Assembly (NCBI GenBank): GCA_036378155.1
Contig: DASUXA010000058.1
Coordinates: forward strand, 1 to 38,155
Source: DASUXA01 sp036378155
Lineage (GTDB): Bacteria > Actinomycetota > Actinomycetes > Mycobacteriales > Micromonosporaceae
Reading direction: 5' to 3'
DNA: 38,155 nt
Position 1 is the stretch's first letter; each line of letters begins with the position of its first letter. The translations under genes and the position numbers were made by a program. The notes beneath the pieces are model-generated. The model was not told the DNA's origin and searched no databases. It saw only the letters and a list, made by a program, of their open reading frames with translations. Positions 6,833-14,518 of this stretch are shown in pieces.

Positions 6833-7815
6833 GTCCGCCCTTTGTCCACGAAGTCCGTCAGCCAGGTCCGGAACGCCGGACCGAGGTCGGGGCGCTGGCA
6901 GGCGATCTGTACCACAGCCTGGAGGTACCCGATCGGCATGCCGGTGTCGTACCGGATGCCGCGGTAGATCACGCCGTGGACCGGGGTGCCCTCGGCGAGC
7001 ATGAGCGCCATGGCGTCGGTCAACTGGATCTCCCCGCCCGCGCCGGGACCGGTGCGACGGATCGCGTCGAAGATCCCGTTGGGCAGCACGTACCGGCCGA
7101 CCACGGCGAGGTTGCTGGGCGCGTCGGCAGGCTTCGGCTTCTCGACCAGCCCGGTGACCTTGACGACGTTGGGGCGGTCGGTCTGCTCGACCGAGGCGAC
7201 CCCGTACCGGGCGGTCTCCTCCCAGGGCACCTCGATGAAGGCGAGTACGATCCCGCCGGTCTCCGCCTGCAGGTCGAGCATGACCGGCAGCAGCGGATCG
7301 GCGGAGTCGGTGAACTCGTCGCCCAGCAGTACCGCGAACGACTCGCCGCCGACGTGCGACTCGGCGTACGACACCGCGTGTCCGAGACCCAACGGCTCGT
7401 GCTGCCGGCAGGTGTAGATGTCGGCGAGTTCGCTGGGGCGGCGTACCGCGGCGAGGCGCTCGTAGTCGCCCTTGGCCTCCAGTCGCTGCTCGAGGTCGGG
7501 GCGTCGGTCGAAGTGGTCGACCATGGACCCCTTGCCGCGCCCGGTGATCAGCAGCACGTCGTTGATCCCGGCGTCGGCGGCCTCTTCGATGATGTACTGC
7601 AGGACCGGCCGGTCGACGACGGGCAGCAGTTCCTTCGGCACCGCCTTGGTCGCCGGCAGGAACCGGGTCGCCATGCCGGCCGCCGGGATGACCGCCTTCA
7701 CGGCGCGCGGGTGTGGCCGGTCCGCGCCGCCTGGTGCGGGCGCGACGGCTGGGCCGCCGACCCCGGTCGAGGTCGCGGCCGACGTGGACTTGGAAGTCGC
7801 GGAAAACTCCGGCAT
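6829..7815 (-). CDS. galU: UTP-glucose-1-phosphate uridylyltransferase
   Basis: GalU makes UDP-glucose from UTP and glucose-1-phosphate for envelope polysaccharides and glycolipids. The nucleotide-binding signature AVIPAAGMATRFLPATKAVP is near residues 40-60. KELLPVVDRPVLQYIIEEA and the GEIQLTDAM segment are also intact. At 328 residues it has a normal length plus a 35-residue Ser/Thr/Ala-rich N-terminal extension. The ATG at 7815 is 10 bases after the diguanylate cyclase stop, so both are probably on one transcript. An upstream GTG at 7887 would overlap that gene by about 60 bases and is less likely. Confidence 0.95.
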   Translation of the reverse strand: MPEFSATSKSTSAATSTGVGGPAVAPAPGGADRPHPRAVKAVIPAAGMATRFLPATKAVPKELLPVVDRPVLQYIIEEAADAGINDVLLITGRGKGSMVDHFDRRPDLEQRLEAKGDYERLAAVRRPSELADIYTCRQHEPLGLGHAVSYAESHVGGESFAVLLGDEFTDSADPLLPVMLDLQAETGGIVLAFIEVPWEETARYGVASVEQTDRPNVVKVTGLVEKPKPADAPSNLAVVGRYVLPNGIFDAIRRTGPGAGGEIQLTDAMALMLAEGTPVHGVIYRGIRYDTGMPIGYLQAVVQIACQRPDLGPAFRTWLTDFVDKGRT

Positions 7816-7825
7816 GTCCGGCAGA

Positions 7826-9982
7826 CTATCGGCCCCGGCTCTGTCGCGGCGGTGGTAACGCGCCGGACGCGCCGCCGGGACCACCATCGGCAGGATGTTC
7901 TGCCTGCTCAGCGGGGGTCGGTCCGACGGCGCCGGTAGGCGTGGGCTCGGTCACGGCAGAGCGGGGTGACGCCACCCGGTACGCGTCGCGACCCGCCGCT
8001 TTCGCGGCGTACAGCGCGTCGTCGGCGGCTTCCAGCAACTCGGGACCGGTGCCGGCGTGGTCCGGGTACACCGCGATCCCGATCGAGACGGTCACCGGTA
8101 CCGCCGTCTCCGCGCCGCCCGGCTGACCGGTGCCGACGGTCATCGGCGTGGACCTGACCGCGTTCGCGAGCCGGCTCGCCACGGTCACCCCGCCGGGCTC
8201 GTCGGTCTCCGGCAGGATCACCACGAATTCCTCCCCGCCCTGCCGGAACGGCTTGTCGACCTCACGGATCTCCCCGCGTAGCCGGTTGGCGAACTCGGCG
8301 AGCACCGCGTCGCCCGCGCCGTGCCCGTACGTGTCGTTGACGTCCTTGAACCGGTCCAGGTCGAGGGCGAGGACGCAGAGTCGGCGACCGAACCGGTTGG
8401 CCCGCTCGACCTCGATCCGGATCTGTTCCTTGAGGAAGCGGTAGTTGCCGAGCCCGGTCAGCGGGTCGGTGATGGACAGTTCCTTGGCTTCCTCGTGCAG
8501 TCGTACGTTGTCCACCGCCACCGCCGCCTGGGCGGCGAAGTTGCGCAGTTTGACCAGGTCGGCGTCGTCGAACTCGTCGTTGCCGAGCCGGTCGTACAGG
8601 GCGAGCACGCCGCGCACCGCGGGACCGCGCAGCAGGCTCACCGGGTACCCGGACTCGTCGGTCGCCGCCGGAGTCGGGGCGGAGAACGGCACCGCGACGT
8701 ACGTGCGGCAGACCGGTTCGCGGGGCGACAGTACCGGCCCGTCCCGGTCGACCCGCCCGCGGCGGGGCTGGCGGGTCGCGGCGACGTCGCCGAGCAGCCC
8801 CGCGCCGAACGGTATCCGCAGCTCGGTCGGGTCGGCGTGTGGTCCGGCGAGCCCCTCGCCGCACTGTCCGACGAGCACCGGCTCGACCGGGTCGGCGAGC
8901 AGTACCACGCCGGCCCGGGCACCGGTGGCGGCCAGCGCGGTCTGCAGGATCACCGCGAGGATGCCCTTCAGGTCGTGTGTGCTGGACAGCGTGTCGCCGA
9001 GCAGCCCGAGCTGGTTGCGTAGCTGGTCGCGGCTGGCCATCAGGGCGGCGACGTAGCCCTGCATCTCACGGGTCATCCGGTTGAATGTCTGACCCAGCCG
9101 GCCCACCTCGTCGCGACTGCGGACCGGTACCCGTGCCGCCAGGTCGCCTCCGGCGACCCGGTCGGCGGCGCGGGCGAGTTCGGACAGCGGTCGGGTCGTC
9201 GAACGGGCCAGCCACCACGCCGCCGCCACCGCGCCGAGAGCGGCGGCGACGACCGCGATCAGGAGCAGCGCGTACAGGCCGTCGGGGTCGTGCCGGGCGG
9301 CGGCGAGCAGCAGCGGCACCGGCTGGTCGGCGGCTGGCGGCAGAAGTCGCACGTACCGACCGTCGTCGGTCAGCGCGAGCCGGTCCGGGGCGAGCCCGCG
9401 TGCGGCACGCGCGGCGAGCGCCGCGTCCTGCGAGCTTTCGGTGGACTGCAGCGGCTGGTCGCGGTCGTCGAGGACGGTGAGCGCGACCCCGGTGACCGGG
9501 GTAAGCCGGTACAGCAGCGCGGCGTCGAGCGTTTGCGCGGCGGTCGCGTACCCGAGCAGCGTGCCGTCCGGGTCGCGCATGACCACCCGCGCCGCGAGTG
9601 CGACCGGGTCCGGATGCGGCTGGTCGGGCGCGTCGCACAGCGCCCACGTTCCGGTCGGCGCGCCGAACGTGACGGCGGTCAGGTTTCCGTTCGCCCTGGT
9701 CAGCCGTACCGCCGACGCCATGCCCTGGTCGACGACCTTCTGCGCGGCGCCCGGTGTCCGACCCGCGTCGGTGAGCACCGCCGCGGTCTGCGCGGCGGCT
9801 CGCAGCCGGTCGCACAGCGCGCCGAGGTTGGCACGTACCGCGCTGGCGGCGACGGTCAACTGGTTGGCGGGACGCTCCCTGGAAACCGCGGTGACAGTGG
9901 CGCCGACGAATACCGCGCCGAGCAGCACCGGGCCCAGCACGACCGCGAGAAAGGCGGCGGTCAGCCGGGCGCGCAGCGTCAC
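7826..9982 (-). CDS. Membrane diguanylate cyclase (HAMP-GAF-GGDEF)
   Basis: This 718-residue sensor enzyme would make c-di-GMP from two GTP. A membrane helix (about 9-32) is followed by an extracytoplasmic sensor region (33-235) and a second helix (about 236-258). A HAMP segment (RPLSELARAADRVAGGDLAARV, 264-285), a GAF domain (about 335-495) and a GGDEF domain (503-675) follow. The active site GGEEF is at 582-586, and an inhibitory site RxxD (R573-EV-D576) lies five residues before it, so the enzyme should be active and feedback-inhibited. A Pro-rich tail ends the protein. The GTG start at 9982 has GGGAGG 5 bases upstream. It leads the galU-glp-gnat-sepX operon. Confidence 0.93.
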   Translation of the reverse strand: MTLRARLTAAFLAVVLGPVLLGAVFVGATVTAVSRERPANQLTVAASAVRANLGALCDRLRAAAQTAAVLTDAGRTPGAAQKVVDQGMASAVRLTRANGNLTAVTFGAPTGTWALCDAPDQPHPDPVALAARVVMRDPDGTLLGYATAAQTLDAALLYRLTPVTGVALTVLDDRDQPLQSTESSQDAALAARAARGLAPDRLALTDDGRYVRLLPPAADQPVPLLLAAARHDPDGLYALLLIAVVAAALGAVAAAWWLARSTTRPLSELARAADRVAGGDLAARVPVRSRDEVGRLGQTFNRMTREMQGYVAALMASRDQLRNQLGLLGDTLSSTHDLKGILAVILQTALAATGARAGVVLLADPVEPVLVGQCGEGLAGPHADPTELRIPFGAGLLGDVAATRQPRRGRVDRDGPVLSPREPVCRTYVAVPFSAPTPAATDESGYPVSLLRGPAVRGVLALYDRLGNDEFDDADLVKLRNFAAQAAVAVDNVRLHEEAKELSITDPLTGLGNYRFLKEQIRIEVERANRFGRRLCVLALDLDRFKDVNDTYGHGAGDAVLAEFANRLRGEIREVDKPFRQGGEEFVVILPETDEPGGVTVASRLANAVRSTPMTVGTGQPGGAETAVPVTVSIGIAVYPDHAGTGPELLEAADDALYAAKAAGRDAYRVASPRSAVTEPTPTGAVGPTPAEQAEHPADGGPGGASGALPPPRQSRGR

Positions 9983-10059
9983 CTGTCCTCCCATCTGTCA
10001 CGCATCTGCGATGCTGTCACAGTGGCCGCATGGTTAGGGCGGTACCGGCCAGGTGGGCG

Positions 10060-10716
10060 ATGTCCGATTCCACAGATCCCGATCCGCGCAGCCCGGTGAC
10101 CAAGCCGGCGGTACGCGCCCGGCTGCTCGCTGCCCGAGCGGCGCTGACCCCGGACGTGAAGCGGGACGCCGACGCCGCGGTACGGGACGCGTTGGTCGAC
10201 CTGATCCGCTCGGTACAGCCCCGGACCGTCGCCGCGTTCGCCCCGCTCGCCGACGAGCCCGGCGGTCGCGACCTGGCGTCGGCACTGCTGACCGCGGTCG
10301 AGACGCTGCCCACGGCGGGGCGGCTGCTTCTGCCGGTACTGCTGCCCGACCTCGACGTGGACTGGGCGGTGTGGGCGGGCGAGCCGCTGGTACCGGCTGG
10401 GCGCGGCTTGCGGGAGCCGACCGGGCAGCGGCTGGGTACCGCCGCGATCGGCGGGGCGGATCTGGTGGTGGTACCGGCGCTCGCGGTCGACCGGAGCGGG
10501 ATCCGGCTGGGTCGCGGCGGCGGGTCGTACGACCGGGCACTGCCCCGGGTCGCGCCGTCCGCCCTGGTGGTGGTGCCGTTGTACGACGGGGAGCTGGTGG
10601 ACCGGCTGCCCAGCGAGCCGCACGACCGACGGGTGACGGGAGTGGTGCTGCCCGGCGGGTACGTCGATCTGCGCCGGCAGGGCGGGTCGGGCGGTCCGGT
10701 CGTGCGGCGGGAGTAG
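10060..10716 (+). CDS. 5-formyltetrahydrofolate cyclo-ligase
   Basis: This 218-residue enzyme converts 5-formyltetrahydrofolate with ATP to 5,10-methenyltetrahydrofolate and supports one-carbon metabolism. The family motif GIRLGRGGGSYDRAL is intact, as is the preceding DLVVVPALAVD. The N-terminal KPAVRARLLAARAAL helix is typical. The ATG at 10060 has AGGTGG just upstream; an ATG at 10030 would add 10 residues. It is divergent from the diguanylate cyclase and followed by the Ruc-like gene, matching the order of Rv0992c and Rv0991c. Confidence 0.93.
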   Translation: MSDSTDPDPRSPVTKPAVRARLLAARAALTPDVKRDADAAVRDALVDLIRSVQPRTVAAFAPLADEPGGRDLASALLTAVETLPTAGRLLLPVLLPDLDVDWAVWAGEPLVPAGRGLREPTGQRLGTAAIGGADLVVVPALAVDRSGIRLGRGGGSYDRALPRVAPSALVVVPLYDGELVDRLPSEPHDRRVTGVVLPGGYVDLRRQGGSGGPVVRRE

Positions 10717-10769
10717 ACCGGCGGGTCCGACGGGTCCGAGTAGACGCGGCGGGTCCGGATGACGCACCA

Positions 10770-10796
10770 TTAGCACTCAGAAGTTTGGAGTGCCAG
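10770..10796. promoter_or_regulatory. CIRCE element (HrcA operator)
   Basis: TTAGCACTC, nine bases, then GAGTGCCAG. The left arm matches the CIRCE consensus perfectly and the right arm matches at 7 of 9 positions (consensus GAGTGCTAA). It lies 13 bases before the FmdB/Ruc-like start codon, where HrcA binding would block transcription until heat stress. Confidence 0.88.
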
Positions 10797-10809
10797 TCAG
10801 GAGGCGGAC

Positions 10810-11139
10810 GTGCCCACGTACCAGTACGCGTGCACCGCGTGCGGCCACCAGCTCGAAGCGGTGCAGTCCTTCGCCGACGAGCCGCTCACCGAGTGCCCGG
10901 CCTGCGAAGGTCGGCTGCGCAAGCTGTTCTCCTCGGTGGGTGTCGTCTTCAAGGGCTCCGGCTTCTACCGCACCGACTCGCGGGCCGGCAACGGCGCGAA
11001 CGGGTCGGGCAACGGCTCGAAGAGCGAGAAGGCGTCGGCTTCGACCGGCAGCACCTCGTCGAGTTCCTCGTCGAGTTCCTCGTCGACCTCGACCGCGTCG
11101 TCCTCGTCGTCCAGCGGTTCCGGCTCGTCCGGCAGCTGA
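10810..11139 (+). CDS. FmdB-family zinc-ribbon protein, Ruc-like chaperone
   Basis: This 109-residue protein has an N-terminal FmdB zinc ribbon with four cysteines (C8, C11, C29, C32 in ACTACG and ECPACEG). KLFSSVGVVFKGSGFYRTDSR follows, then a disordered tail of almost pure Ser, Gly and Thr. Mycobacterial Rv0991c (Ruc), which has the same neighbours, is a redox-regulated chaperone induced by heat. Here the CIRCE element just upstream supports the same heat-shock role. The GTG start has GGAGG 6 bases upstream. The poly-serine tail is unusually long and may vary between strains. Confidence 0.9.
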   Translation: MPTYQYACTACGHQLEAVQSFADEPLTECPACEGRLRKLFSSVGVVFKGSGFYRTDSRAGNGANGSGNGSKSEKASASTGSTSSSSSSSSSSTSTASSSSSSGSGSSGS

Positions 11140-11147
11140 ACCGTCCC

Positions 11148-11174
11148 CGTGCGCCCCGCACGGCGGGGCGCACG
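11148..11174. terminator. Bidirectional terminator
   Basis: CGTGCGCCCCG (11148-11158) pairs perfectly with CGGGGCGCACG (11164-11174) between the convergent Ruc-like gene and the TetR gene, ending one base before the TetR stop codon. Confidence 0.8.
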
Positions 11175-11840
11175 TCACTCAGGGCGGGGCTGGGCGGGTG
11201 CCGGTACCGCCGGCTCGTCGTCCGGCACGCGGAACGGCGTCCCGGCGAGGGCGAGCGCCTCGCCGTACAGCTGCTCGGCGGTACCGATGTCGGGTAGCTG
11301 CTGATTCAGCTCAAGGCTGACCATGCCGTGCGCCACCGCCCACAGGTGCAACGTGATCCGCTCGGGGTCGTCGCCCGCCAGCAGCCCAGCCCGTTGACAA
11401 CGCGCGACTGCCTCGGACAACGGGCGGTACGCCGCTTCGGCGATGGCACGGTCCTCGCCGTCCGGGCTGAACTCCGGTACCGGTCGCCCGAACATCAGGC
11501 TGTACAGGTGCCGGCTGTCGAGGGCTGCCCGGCGGTACGCCGCGCCGAGTTGCCGCAGGTCGGCGAGCGGATCGTCGGTGCGTGGCACCGCCCGCAACTG
11601 CTCGCCCAGTCGACGGAACCCTTCCCGGTACATGGCGCGCAGCAGCCCCTGCTTGTCGCCGAACAGCGTGTACACCGGCATCGTCGACACGCCGACCGCC
11701 GCCGCGAGTTTGCGCAACGACAGTCCAGCCGGACCGTGTTCCGCGAGCAGCCGGGCGGCTTCGTCGACGAGTCGGCTCGTCAACTGCGCCGGCTCTGACC
11801 GCCCTCGGCGTCCTGCCTCTGATCGGTTGACCTCGGACAC
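11175..11840 (-). CDS. TetR-family regulator
   Basis: This 221-residue TetR-type repressor has the N-terminal helix-turn-helix LVDEAARLLAEHGPAGLSLRKLAAAVGVSTMPVYTLFGDKQGLL. A ligand domain with the TetR_C_33-like pattern (LYSLMFGRPVPEF) follows. The GTG at 11840 is preferred because TATAGT (11853-11848, minus strand) sits 7 bases upstream, which would give a leaderless message; a GTG at 11849 is the alternative. It is divergent from the DUF2306 membrane gene, and the two palindromes at 11851-11881 probably serve as its operators for both genes. Confidence 0.9.
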   Translation of the reverse strand: MSEVNRSEAGRRGRSEPAQLTSRLVDEAARLLAEHGPAGLSLRKLAAAVGVSTMPVYTLFGDKQGLLRAMYREGFRRLGEQLRAVPRTDDPLADLRQLGAAYRRAALDSRHLYSLMFGRPVPEFSPDGEDRAIAEAAYRPLSEAVARCQRAGLLAGDDPERITLHLWAVAHGMVSLELNQQLPDIGTAEQLYGEALALAGTPFRVPDDEPAVPAPAQPRPE

Positions 11841-11855
11841 GGCACCCACTATAAC
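11827..11855 (+). promoter_or_regulatory. Promoter of the DUF2306 gene
   Basis: TTGACC (11827-11832), 17 bases, then TATAAC (11850-11855): a strong housekeeping promoter. The ATG follows 6 bases after the -10 box, so the message is probably leaderless. Confidence 0.75.
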
Positions 11856-11881
11856 GGTGTTATGAGCAATAACATCGTTAT
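11851..11881. promoter_or_regulatory. Tandem TetR operator palindromes
   Basis: ATAAC-GGT-GTTAT (11851-11863) and ATAAC-ATC-GTTAT (11869-11881) are two perfect 5-bp-arm palindromes, 18 bases apart from start to start. The first covers the -10 box and the ATG of the rightward gene, and the second lies within its first codons. Binding by the divergent TetR protein would shut off both genes. Confidence 0.82.
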
Positions 11882-12332
11882 AGCTGCGCATGCCGCCGCC
11901 GCAGCCGTCGCTCTCGTCCTCGGGGCGTACAACCTGTGGCACCGCCCGAAAGGCGACCGCACGCACCGTTGGGTCGGGCGGATCTGGGTGGTCGCGATGT
12001 ACTGGACAGTGCTCAGCTCGTTCACCATCACCCGGTTACGACCCGGGCACTTCAGCTGGATCCACGCCTTGTCGGTGTTCACCTTCGGCACGCTCACCGT
12101 CGGACTCTGGGCAGCGCTGACCCACCGGGTACGACTGCACCGACAGTTCATCAGAGGCTCGTACCTGGGTTTGGCCGGCGCGTTCGTCGCAGCCGTCGCG
12201 GTGCCGGCACGACAGATCCCGCAATGGGTGGTACACCAACCGCTGCGCCTGTCCGTCGCCGCGGCGGGATGCGTCCTTGTCGCGCTCGCCGTGATCGTGC
12301 TCAGTCGACGGCGGCGCCCGACCCGCCGGTGA
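11862..12332 (+). CDS. DUF2306-family membrane protein
   Basis: This 156-residue protein has four predicted membrane helices: about 6-22, 38-57, 64-85 and 103-150 in two parts. The repeated family features are NLWHRPKGDRTHRWVGRIWV and SFTITRLRPGHFSWIHALSVFT. Function is unknown. DUF2306 genes are often paired with a TetR regulator, as here. The start at 11862 lies inside the operator and immediately after a -10 box, so it is likely translated from a leaderless message. Confidence 0.85.
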   Translation: MSNNIVIAAHAAAAAVALVLGAYNLWHRPKGDRTHRWVGRIWVVAMYWTVLSSFTITRLRPGHFSWIHALSVFTFGTLTVGLWAALTHRVRLHRQFIRGSYLGLAGAFVAAVAVPARQIPQWVVHQPLRLSVAAAGCVLVALAVIVLSRRRRPTRR

Positions 12333-12339
12333 ACGTGGA

Positions 12340-12501
12340 TCAGTCCCAGTGCGGCGGACGTTCGTCGAGCAACCGGTCGTCGTTGCGCCAGGTCCGCTCG
12401 CCCCAGCCGGCATCGGTGTCGTCGGTCGTCTGGTCGGGCAGTACCGGCAGGTCGTCGTCAAAGAACACGATTTCGCGCTCGTCGGCGTCTGGGCGGTCCA
12501 C
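12340..12501 (-). CDS. Small acidic hypothetical protein (53 residues)
   Basis: A GTG-started frame encodes a very acidic 53-residue protein. It begins VDRPDADEREIVFFDDDLPV and ends with a WGERTWRNDD segment and DERPPHWD. Composition and codon use are those of a real gene, and I have the impression of similar short proteins in related actinomycetes, but no function is known. It converges on the DUF2306 gene with a 7-base gap and is divergent from the Pro-rich gene at 12551. Confidence 0.7.
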   Translation of the reverse strand: MDRPDADEREIVFFDDDLPVLPDQTTDDTDAGWGERTWRNDDRLLDERPPHWD

Positions 12502-12550
12502 GTGCGCAGCGTAGCTCCGAACGCTCGAGCGCGGTTGGTACGGTCATCCG

Positions 12551-12865
12551 GTGGACACCGGTGACGACGATGTCTGGCGACGCCCACCCGACAGCGGCAA
12601 CAGTCGACCCTCCGACCCGCCGCCACCCGCACCCGCCGCGACTCCCCGGTACTCCGGGCCACCGCCGTCCACGCCGCCCCCGCCGCAGTGGCGTCCACCG
12701 GTGCTCGTCCAACCCCCACCGCCCCGACCGCTGCCGGAACAGCACCCGGACGCGATCGACAGCGCCGAACGGGAGGCGCGGACCATCACCGTCGGCATCG
12801 GGATGGTCGCCGGTGCCGTCGCGCTGATCCTGCTCTGTCTGGTTTGCGGCCGTCTCGTCTGGTGA
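12551..12865 (+). CDS. Proline-rich protein with C-terminal membrane anchor
   Basis: This 104-residue protein starts with an acidic MDTGDDDVW. About 55 residues rich in Pro follow (PPPPAPAATP, PPPSTPPPPQW), then a charged DAIDSAEREAR stretch. A single C-terminal membrane helix (ITVGIGMVAGAVALILLCLV, 78-97) ends the protein. It is probably tail-anchored with the Pro-rich part in the cytoplasm. No family is recognised. The GTG start is preceded by a weak ribosome site (GGTCATCC). Confidence 0.7.
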   Translation: MDTGDDDVWRRPPDSGNSRPSDPPPPAPAATPRYSGPPPSTPPPPQWRPPVLVQPPPPRPLPEQHPDAIDSAEREARTITVGIGMVAGAVALILLCLVCGRLVW

Positions 12866-12881
12866 CGCCGACCGCCGTTTG

Positions 12882-12911
12882 TTGAGCGTTTCACGCGTCA
12901 AGTGGTGCAAT
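12882..12911 (+). promoter_or_regulatory. Possible promoter of fur-like gene
   Basis: TTGAGC (12882-12887), 18 bases, then TGCAAT (12906-12911), with the ATG 6 bases further on. There is no ribosome site before the ATG, which fits a leaderless message. Confidence 0.45.
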
Positions 12912-12917
12912 GGCGGC

Positions 12918-13349
12918 ATGTCACAGCCCTACGGAGCACGCGCCGAACTGCTGCGTGCCCATGGGCTCCGGGTCACCCGACCGAGACTGGCCGTGCTCGA
13001 GGTACTCGCCGAAGGTGGGCACCTCGACGTCGAGGAGATCACCGCGCGCGTCCGCCGTCGGCTCGACTCGGTTTCCACGCAGGCGGTGTACGACGTGCTC
13101 AACGCGCTGTCGCGAGCCGGTCTGGCACGTCGCATCGAGTTGGCGGGGTCGCCCGCGCGCTTCGAGGCGCGCGCCGGTGACAACCACCACCACGTGGTGT
13201 GCCGACGCTGCGGGACGGTGGCGGACGTCGACTGCGCGACGGCAAAGGCGCCCTGCCTGGAACCCGTGGGCGCGCACGGGTTCGAGATCGACGAAGCCGA
13301 GGTGACATTCTGGGGGCTGTGCCCGGACTGCCGGTCGCGGTCACGCTGA
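12918..13349 (+). CDS. Fur-family metalloregulator
   Basis: This 143-residue Fur-type repressor has a winged helix (GLRVTRPRLAVLEVLAEGGHLDVEEI and STQAVYDVLNALSRAGLARRI). The metal-binding part contains the HHHVVCRRCG segment and two CxxC pairs (C95/C98 and C135/C138) forming the structural zinc site. The closest familiar type is the CatR/FurA peroxide-sensing group, but the sensed metal cannot be decided. It is followed by the MpaB-type oxygenase 119 bases later. The ATG at 12918 fits the family start. Confidence 0.92.
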   Translation: MSQPYGARAELLRAHGLRVTRPRLAVLEVLAEGGHLDVEEITARVRRRLDSVSTQAVYDVLNALSRAGLARRIELAGSPARFEARAGDNHHHVVCRRCGTVADVDCATAKAPCLEPVGAHGFEIDEAEVTFWGLCPDCRSRSR

Positions 13350-13468
13350 GGCTGACATCGGGAGGCGCGCCGCGACGCACCGAGCCGGTTATCGACAGCG
13401 CCCGAGTCCATCGACTCAGCCGGCGGCAGCCGGTCCCGACCGTGCGCGCGACGTGGCACGCTTGCCCC

Positions 13469-14518
13469 ATGGCGACCGGGAACCAGCCGCTGACCGCGGA
13501 CAACGACCTCGGACTGTTCGGTCCCGGATCGGTCACCTGGCGGGTGCACGCCGAGCCGGTTCTCATCGTCGGCGGGGTGCGCGCGCTGTACCTGCAGTCG
13601 CTGCACCCGAGGGCGATCGCCGGGGTGATGCAGAACTCCGGGTTCCGCCGCGACCCGTGGGGGCGGTTCGTGCGGACCGTCGAGTACGTCGCCACCACCG
13701 TGTACGGGACGACCGCTCAGGCGGAGCGCGCCGGGGCGCGGGTCCGGGCGGTACACGCGCGGATGACCGCCGTCGACCCGCGCACCGGGCAGCCGTTCCG
13801 GATCGACGAGCCTGACCTGCTGCGCTGGGTACACGTGACCGAGATGGAGTCGTTTCTCACCACGGCTCGCCGCGCGGGCGCGCCCATCAGCGACGCCGAC
13901 GCGGACCGGTACTACCTGGAACAGTCGCGGGCAGCGGCGCTGGTCGGGCTCGATCCCGCCGGCGTGCCGACCAGCGTCGCCGAGGTCGACGAGTACTACC
14001 GCGCCATCCGCGGCGAACTCGCGATGACCCGCGACAGCGCGGAGGCGTTCGGCTTCCTCAGCTTCCCGCCGCTGCCCTGGCAACTCGAACTGACCCCGGT
14101 ACGGCTGATGTACGGCGCGGTGGCGGCGCTCGCCGTCGGGCTGCTGCCGCCCTGGGCGAGACGGCTGTACGGGCTGCCCGCGCTGCCGACGACCGACCTG
14201 TCCGCCTCGCTGTCGGCGCGTACCCTGCGGCTCAGCCTGCGGATGCTGCCCCGGAAGCTGTTCGAAGGTCCGCTGTACCAGGCGGCGATGGCACGCGTCG
14301 CGGCGCTCGAATCGGCTGCTCAACCGTCCGGCGCGCCGACCGCCTCGCCTGCCGCGCCGGCGACCGCCTCGCCCCCGTCTGCCGGCAGGGGCCGGAAGGC
14401 GCGGGCCAGAGCGACCACGCCGAGCGCCAGGACAGCCGGTACCACGAAGGCGAAGCGCAGCCCCGCCCACTCGGCAACCGCGCCGATGAGCGCGGCGCCG
14501 ACCACGAATCCGATGTAG
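13469..14518 (+). CDS. MpaB-type oxygenase (DUF2236) with read-through tail
   Basis: This DUF2236/latex-clearing-like protein is probably a haem oxygenase or peroxidase. Family features are SVTWRVHAEPVLIVGGVRALYLQSLHPRAIAGV, the SGFRRDPWGRFVRTVEYV segment and WVHVTEMESFL. The domain ends near residue 285. The frame then runs a further 65 residues of Ser/Ala/Pro/Thr-rich sequence antisense to the 3' end of the MFS gene, so the last part is probably not conserved. The total is 349 residues, while family members are usually about 280. The ATG at 13469 starts MATGNQPLTADNDLGLFGPG, the expected N-terminus. Confidence 0.85.
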   Translation: MATGNQPLTADNDLGLFGPGSVTWRVHAEPVLIVGGVRALYLQSLHPRAIAGVMQNSGFRRDPWGRFVRTVEYVATTVYGTTAQAERAGARVRAVHARMTAVDPRTGQPFRIDEPDLLRWVHVTEMESFLTTARRAGAPISDADADRYYLEQSRAAALVGLDPAGVPTSVAEVDEYYRAIRGELAMTRDSAEAFGFLSFPPLPWQLELTPVRLMYGAVAALAVGLLPPWARRLYGLPALPTTDLSASLSARTLRLSLRMLPRKLFEGPLYQAAMARVAALESAAQPSGAPTASPAAPATASPPSAGRGRKARARATTPSARTAGTTKAKRSPAHSATAPMSAAPTTNPM

